Below, piece by piece: positions 58,877 to 64,000 of a stretch of 64,000 nt of DNA. The stretch covers positions 52,955-116,954 of the forward strand of contig DGRX01000029.1 in assembly GCA_002391235.1 (NCBI GenBank), given 5' to 3'. The first letter of the stretch is position 1, and the number at the start of each line of letters is the position of its first letter. This DNA is from Treponema sp. UBA4377. Lineage in GTDB: Bacteria; Spirochaetota; Spirochaetia; Treponematales; Treponemataceae. Both the position numbers and the translations under genes were made by a program. Under the pieces are notes generated by a model, which saw only the letters and a list, made by a program, of their open reading frames with translations, was not told the DNA's origin and searched no databases.

Positions 58877-61765
58877 ATGGCAACAAGCAAAAAAAAGAGC
58901 GCGTTGGGCGCGGATGTCATTTCTGTAAAGGGAGCGCGAGAGCATAATTTAAAGAACGTCAGCGTTGATTTGCCGCGCAACAAATTGGTTGTAATCAGCG
59001 GCTTGTCCGGCAGCGGAAAGTCGTCGCTTGCCTTTGACACGCTTTTTGCGGAAGGCCAACGGCGCTACATGGAAAGCCTTTCCAGCTACGCCCGCCAGTT
59101 TATGGGAACGATGGACAAGCCCGACGTTGACTTGATCGAAGGCCTTAGCCCCGCCATTTCCATTGAACAAAAAACGACGCACAACAACCCCCGTTCCACC
59201 GTGGGAACGGTGACTGAAATATACGACTACTACCGCTTGCTTTACGCGCGAATAGGAAAAGCGCACTGCCCAAACTGCGGCCGCGAAATCAACGAGCAAA
59301 GCGTTGACCAAATCATCGACACGATTTTGGCTTGGGGAGAAGGCGAGCGCCTTACAATTCTGGCTCCTGTAATTCGCGGAAAAAAAGGCGAGCACGCCAA
59401 GGTTTTTGAAGACGCAAAAAAGGCTGGCTTTGCCCGCGCCCGCGTCGACGGAATCATGACTGACCTTGACGAAACGGTAAAGCTGGACAAGCAAAAAAAG
59501 CACACGATAGAAATGGTCGTCGACCGCATTGTCCTAAAGAAAGACGTCCGCAAGCGCTTGGCCGGTTCTTTGGAAACCGCGCTGGAGGCCGCCAACGGAA
59601 TCGTAATCGTTTTGCGCCGCGTTCCTAAAGGAGAGAACGACTTTACGGAGCAGGAAGTTTTCTTTAGCCAAAAGAACGCTTGTCCTGACTGCGGCATCTC
59701 GATTCCGGAATTGCAGCCCAGGCTTTTTTCCTTTAACAATCCCTTTGGCGCCTGCCCCGAGTGCACAGGCATCGGACAAAAGATGGAATGGGATTTGAAC
59801 AAAATCATTCCCGACAAATCCAAGTCCTTTAACGAAGGCGGCCTTGCCTTTTACAATCCCGACAGCGAATGGAACCGAGCGATGTTCGGCGCTGTCGCCA
59901 AGGCCGGAGGTTTTTCTTTGGACACGCCGCTTGAAAAGCTTTCCGCAAAGCAGTTTGACTACTTGATGAACGGCGACGAAAAAAAAGTCTTGCGCTGGGT
60001 TTACCAAAAGCAAAGCGGCGAGGGCTATTCCGAATACAAGCGGCCTTGGCTGGGCGTGATGGCCGACATGGCCCGCCGGCACGCGGAGGCTTGGGGCGAG
60101 TCCCAGCGCGCGCGAATGGAAGAAAAGTTTATGTCGGTCAGCGAATGCTCGTCCTGCCGAGGCGCGCGCCTTAGGCCCGAAGCGCTAGGCGTAACCGTTG
60201 GCGGAAAGAACATAATCGAATTGACTTCGCTTAGCGTTTTGGAAACGATAGATTTTTTTGAAAAGATAAAGTTCACGCAGACTGAACTGCAAATCGCCGC
60301 GCAAGTGATAAAGGAAATCCGCGCGCGCCTGGACTTTCTAAAAAACGTCGGCTTGGAATATCTTACGCTTGACAGAAGCGCGGGCACTTTGAGCGGAGGC
60401 GAGGCGCAGCGCATTCGTCTTGCAACTCAAATAGGAAGCGCCCTTACCGGCGTGATGTACATTCTTGACGAGCCGAGCATCGGCTTGCACCAGCGCGACA
60501 ACCAGCGCTTGATCGACACTTTGACGCGCCTGCGCGACTTGGGAAACACAGTGATTGTTGTCGAGCACGACGAGCAGACCTTGCGCACCGCCGACTACTT
60601 GGTTGACATGGGCCCCGGCGCGGGCGTAAACGGCGGAAATGTTGTCGCCGCGGGAACGCCGGAAGAAGTTGCCAAGGTAAAGCAAAGCTTGACGGGCCAG
60701 TATCTTGCCGGAACTTTGAGAATGGACGTTCCAAAAAATCGCCGCGCCGGAAACGGAAGCTTCATTAAACTGACTGGAGCGCGCGAGCACAACTTAAAGA
60801 ACATCGACGTTCAGATTCCGCTTGGAACTTTCACTTGCATCACCGGAGTTTCTGGAAGCGGAAAGTCAACGCTTTTGAGCGACATAATTTTTCCGGCCGC
60901 CTCAAACAAGACGATGCGGACCAAGTATCCGGTCGGCGCCTACGACAAGATTGAAGGCCTGGCCGCCATCGACAAAGTCATCAACATCGACCAAAGCCCG
61001 ATTGGCCGGACACCGCGCTCCAACCCGGCGACCTATATCGGAGTCTTTAACGGCATCCGCGACTTGTTCGCTTCTTTGCCTGAAAGCAAGGCGCAAGGAT
61101 TTTTGCCGGGCCGCTTTAGCTTTAACGTAAAGGGCGGCCGCTGCGAAAACTGCCAGGGCGCGGGAACGATTCAAATCGAAATGAACTTTTTGCCCGACGT
61201 TTACATTCAGTGCGACGTTTGCCGGGGAAAAAGATTCAACAAAGAAACTCTTGACGTTCTTTACAAAGGAAAAAGCATAAACGACGTGCTCAACATGACG
61301 GTTGACGAAGCCTGCGACTTTTTTGTTTCGATTCCGCACATTTCAAGAAAGTTGGAAACGCTTAAGTCAGTCGGCTTGGGCTACATCGAGTTGGGCCAGT
61401 CCGCGCTTACTTTGAGCGGAGGCGAGGCCCAGCGCGTAAAGCTTGCCAACGAGCTTAGCAAGGTGAGCACTGGAAAGACTTTGTACATCTTGGACGAGCC
61501 GACGACGGGCCTTCACTTTGCCGACGTAAAGCAATTGATGGGCGTGATTCAGCGCTTGGTCGACGCTGGAAACAGCGTCGTGATGATCGAGCACAACCTT
61601 GACGTGATTTGCCAAGCCGACTGGATAATCGACTTGGGGCCGGAAGGCGGAAGCGGCGGCGGAACGGTTGTCGCGACTGGAACGCCGGAAGAGGTCGCCA
61701 AGCGAAAGAATTCTTGGACGGGAAAGTACATAAAAGAAACTTTGGAGCGGGCCGCGCGAAAATAA
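58877..61765 (+). CDS. uvrA: Excinuclease ABC subunit A
   Basis: A 962-residue ABC-type ATPase that finds bulky DNA lesions and loads UvrB. It has two Walker A sites (GLSGSGKSSLAFDTL and GVSGSGKSTLLSD), two signature motifs (LSGGEAQRIRLA and LSGGEAQRVKLA), and zinc-finger pairs (CPNCG, CPDCG...CPECTG, CENCQGAG...CDVCRG). Walker B forms are ILDEPSIGLH and ILDEPTTGLH. The length is standard. Confidence 0.98.
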   Translation: MATSKKKSALGADVISVKGAREHNLKNVSVDLPRNKLVVISGLSGSGKSSLAFDTLFAEGQRRYMESLSSYARQFMGTMDKPDVDLIEGLSPAISIEQKTTHNNPRSTVGTVTEIYDYYRLLYARIGKAHCPNCGREINEQSVDQIIDTILAWGEGERLTILAPVIRGKKGEHAKVFEDAKKAGFARARVDGIMTDLDETVKLDKQKKHTIEMVVDRIVLKKDVRKRLAGSLETALEAANGIVIVLRRVPKGENDFTEQEVFFSQKNACPDCGISIPELQPRLFSFNNPFGACPECTGIGQKMEWDLNKIIPDKSKSFNEGGLAFYNPDSEWNRAMFGAVAKAGGFSLDTPLEKLSAKQFDYLMNGDEKKVLRWVYQKQSGEGYSEYKRPWLGVMADMARRHAEAWGESQRARMEEKFMSVSECSSCRGARLRPEALGVTVGGKNIIELTSLSVLETIDFFEKIKFTQTELQIAAQVIKEIRARLDFLKNVGLEYLTLDRSAGTLSGGEAQRIRLATQIGSALTGVMYILDEPSIGLHQRDNQRLIDTLTRLRDLGNTVIVVEHDEQTLRTADYLVDMGPGAGVNGGNVVAAGTPEEVAKVKQSLTGQYLAGTLRMDVPKNRRAGNGSFIKLTGAREHNLKNIDVQIPLGTFTCITGVSGSGKSTLLSDIIFPAASNKTMRTKYPVGAYDKIEGLAAIDKVINIDQSPIGRTPRSNPATYIGVFNGIRDLFASLPESKAQGFLPGRFSFNVKGGRCENCQGAGTIQIEMNFLPDVYIQCDVCRGKRFNKETLDVLYKGKSINDVLNMTVDEACDFFVSIPHISRKLETLKSVGLGYIELGQSALTLSGGEAQRVKLANELSKVSTGKTLYILDEPTTGLHFADVKQLMGVIQRLVDAGNSVVMIEHNLDVICQADWIIDLGPEGGSGGGTVVATGTPEEVAKRKNSWTGKYIKETLERAARK

Positions 61766-61781
61766 AGGGCGCGAAAAAAAA

Positions 61782-64000
61782 GTGGCGATAAAAAAAAGTT
61801 TTTGCAAAAAATCGATTCTTCTCATTGCGGCCCTTTTGTTCTTGGGACAGGGCGCTTTTGGCGCCGGCAAAAAAAAGGACAAGGACGCCGAAAAAAAAGA
61901 GGCTGAGAATTCCGTTCCGCAAAAAACCGTCATCACTATTATGAACGCGCTAAAAAGCGGAAACTCCAAGGATCCCAACAACGGAGACGAGCTTTTGACT
62001 TTTGAAGGCAACGTTCAAATTTCTGTAGAAAAAAACGGAACCAAAACGACAATCAGCGCCGACAGGGTTTCTTACAACCGCGCTCGCGAAATGCTTTTTG
62101 CCGAGGGCGCCGTAAAGCTTGAACAGACGGAAGCCAACGGCGGCTCGCAAACGATTTCAAGCGACAGCCTTTTGTTCAACACGCAAACGCTTGAAGGCGT
62201 GTTTGACAACTCGCGCGTAGTCAAGGCGCAAAGCAACGCGATCAATTTGCCGTCTGGCTCAAAAATATCGGTCGCCTCGGACTTGTTCGCGCGCGACGAC
62301 AGCGGAACGATTACATTCAAGGACGGCTCGCTTACTTTTTGCGACGACGAGAACCCCCACTGGCGGATCAAGGCCAGCCGCATTTGGCTTTTGCCCGGAA
62401 ACGAGTTCGCTTTTTTGAACGCGCTTGTTTACGTCGGCCCCGTTCCCGTAATGTATTTGCCGGCCTTTTACTATCCAAAGGACGAGCTTGTCTTTAATCC
62501 GGTCTTTGGCTACAGAAACCGCGCTGGCTATTATTTCCAGACGACGACTTACTTGTTTGGCCGAAAGCCGCTGGACACAAGCAGTACAAGCCAAGCCAAC
62601 GAAAAAAAAGAGGACGACATTCTGGGCGACTACTTTAGCTTGATCAAGCCTTCAAAATTGATGGACCAAAAGCGCGAAGGCTTGATTATGCACAACCTTG
62701 ACACTGAGTACAGGGGAGACACTTCCAACTACTTGAAAATTATGTTGGACTATTACACCAACATAGGTTTCTCAACCGGGTTTGACGGAGCGTACAAGGG
62801 TTCGGGAAATTTTCCCGCGATACAAGGCGGCTTAGTCCTCGGTTTTTCAAACACGGTTTTTCAGGATAGCGCAAGCCAGTTTTGGCATCCCTATGCAAAG
62901 AGCGGAACGACTTATAGGGACGACTCCGACTTTATGAGCCTCCATCTTCCGTTTAGATATAAAGCCAATTTAAAGGTGAGCGGTTCCTTTCCCTTTAGCT
63001 ATTCTTTGTCGTTTCCAATTTTTTCCGACCCATTCTTTAACTATGACTTTGGCGACCGAAACGAAACGATGGATTGGTTCAGCTATCTTTTGAACAATCC
63101 CAATGTGGAGAACACGACCAAGACCGAATTGCAAAAGCAAGAGGCCGCCGAAATAAATTCCTTTGTCTGGGAAAGCAACGCGTCTTACACAATTCCGCTT
63201 CCAGAGTCCGTAAAGCCTTTTATTTCTTCGCTTTCGATAAGCAATTTTAATTCGTCAATCTCCTTTAGCGAGGCCGCTCGCGATTCAAACAGCTACTCGG
63301 CTAAAGAAATCACCGATGAATTTCAAAAATACACGCCAAGCAGAAAATTCTTTTATCCCTCGACAGTCGCGCCGCTTAAGACCGGCCTGAAAATTTCGGG
63401 AACGCTTTTTTCAACGTCGATAACAAAAGACCGCGTAAAAAAGACTGACAAAAAATTGGCCGCTGAGCTTGTCAGCCCAGACTTTGGAGATTCGGGCGAA
63501 AATGAAAAAAAGGACGGCGGAGAAAGCGCCGGAGAGGAAAGCGGCGGCGAGGAAAATTCCCTGGCCCAAAGCGCTTTGCCCGACTTGAATTTTTCGCTTC
63601 CAGGCTCCAACACTCTGACTCCTTTGTCCTATTCCTTGGATTACTCATTTAGCCCTGATTTTTCTTCGCAAGTGACTTACGCTTCCGAGCCGCTTGCGAC
63701 GTCAAAGGATTTTGATTTTTCAAAACCCAAGGCCACTTACTATCAGGTAAAGGCTCCTGTAACGCTTAACTCAAAGCTTAGTTTTTACGACAGTTTTTTT
63801 TCGATTACGAACAATCTTACTTATGAGCGCTACTACCAAGACCACCCTTACATCGCGGCCAAGGAAACTACAAGCGGCGGCCGAACCAACGGCGGCTATG
63901 ACGAAAGCGCAAGAAAGAATTTGATTTTGACTGACTACAAGGCAACCTATATGAAGCTTTACGGTTCCAACGCCGTAACATTAAGGCCCTTGGTTTACTA
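61782..64000 (+). CDS. lptD: LptD/OstA-family outer-membrane protein, partial (runs off right edge)
   Basis: Open from a GTG at 61782 to the window edge (739 codons). The signal segment SILLIAALLFLGQGAFGAG is followed by a Lys-rich stretch. An OstA beta-jellyroll domain follows (LLTFEGNVQISVEKNG, ISADRVSYNRAREMLFAEG in pieces, DNSRVVKAQSNAINL), and then the barrel (FYYPKDELVFNPVFGYRNR). LptD inserts LPS or, in treponemes, other lipids into the outer leaflet. An uvrA-lptD pair also occurs in Treponema pallidum, as far as I recall (TP0514-TP0515). The start has no clear ribosome site. Confidence 0.88.
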   Translation, partial: MAIKKSFCKKSILLIAALLFLGQGAFGAGKKKDKDAEKKEAENSVPQKTVITIMNALKSGNSKDPNNGDELLTFEGNVQISVEKNGTKTTISADRVSYNRAREMLFAEGAVKLEQTEANGGSQTISSDSLLFNTQTLEGVFDNSRVVKAQSNAINLPSGSKISVASDLFARDDSGTITFKDGSLTFCDDENPHWRIKASRIWLLPGNEFAFLNALVYVGPVPVMYLPAFYYPKDELVFNPVFGYRNRAGYYFQTTTYLFGRKPLDTSSTSQANEKKEDDILGDYFSLIKPSKLMDQKREGLIMHNLDTEYRGDTSNYLKIMLDYYTNIGFSTGFDGAYKGSGNFPAIQGGLVLGFSNTVFQDSASQFWHPYAKSGTTYRDDSDFMSLHLPFRYKANLKVSGSFPFSYSLSFPIFSDPFFNYDFGDRNETMDWFSYLLNNPNVENTTKTELQKQEAAEINSFVWESNASYTIPLPESVKPFISSLSISNFNSSISFSEAARDSNSYSAKEITDEFQKYTPSRKFFYPSTVAPLKTGLKISGTLFSTSITKDRVKKTDKKLAAELVSPDFGDSGENEKKDGGESAGEESGGEENSLAQSALPDLNFSLPGSNTLTPLSYSLDYSFSPDFSSQVTYASEPLATSKDFDFSKPKATYYQVKAPVTLNSKLSFYDSFFSITNNLTYERYYQDHPYIAAKETTSGGRTNGGYDESARKNLILTDYKATYMKLYGSNAVTLRPLVY

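Overview
The window looks like a chromosomal segment of a treponeme (Spirochaetota) with roughly 50% GC, possibly a gut or rumen type. The species cannot be read from the sequence. Supporting signs are a stand-alone FliG, an outer membrane (LptD, beta-barrel proteins ending in Phe), an uvrA-lptD gene pair, a spirochaete-type protein of unknown function (17898-19625), and a full set of [FeFe]-hydrogenase maturases.

Layout. (1) 1-1178: an outer-membrane protein / small membrane protein / HTH regulator operon. Its promoter carries two near-identical palindromic operators. (2) 1378-3791: a histidine phosphatase and glyA. (3) 3953-17545: a tightly overlapping operon for a formate dehydrogenase and most of its molybdenum cofactor supply: a NuoF-C/GltD-like electron-transfer subunit, a Cys-type FdhA, MoeA, a MobA-MobB fusion, a MoeA-like protein, MoaC, ModABC, MoaA, a MOSC-MogA fusion and FdhD. 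No MoaD, MoaE or MoeB is visible. By eye this block is poorer in GC than its flanks. (4) 17578-25468: a STAS protein, a spirochaete protein, PgeF, small proteins, HtrA and UvrB. (5) 25543-31420: two 3' gene remnants (uvrB and a chemotaxis receptor) bracketing rpmB and a metallo-hydrolase, then hydE divergent from hydG-hydF. (6) 31516-37674: prs, an FGGY kinase-HAD fusion full of in-frame repeat insertions, an MBL hydrolase, tRNA-Arg(CCU), a large hairpin and a GH3 enzyme. (7) 37752-58729: housekeeping genes (fusA, ndk, gpsA, ffh, nrnA-like, fliG, an M16 protease) interleaved with three paralogous outer-membrane porin-like genes and a repeated RNA/peptide cassette. (8) 58877-64000: uvrA and lptD (runs off the edge).

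The most interesting system is the repeated cassette, with four complete copies and one toxin-less copy. Each complete copy encodes a 28-29 residue single-helix membrane peptide. The mRNA has a weak-looking promoter, and its Shine-Dalgarno site is locked in an 10-11 bp hairpin. A strong consensus promoter drives a convergent RNA of about 90 nt, and the two transcripts share a bidirectional terminator. This is the layout of a type I toxin-antitoxin module. Unusually, the two RNAs start with almost the same 30 nt, so the counter-transcript carries a second copy of the anti-Shine-Dalgarno arm.

Other notable signals are promoters whose -10 box sits 6-8 nt before the start codon (leaderless mRNAs, including hydE, hydG, htrA and uvrA), palindromic elements inserted in frame in coding genes, and a conserved 144-bp promoter segment shared by two porin genes. 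All calls rest on reading the sequence and on family knowledge. No database search was run.
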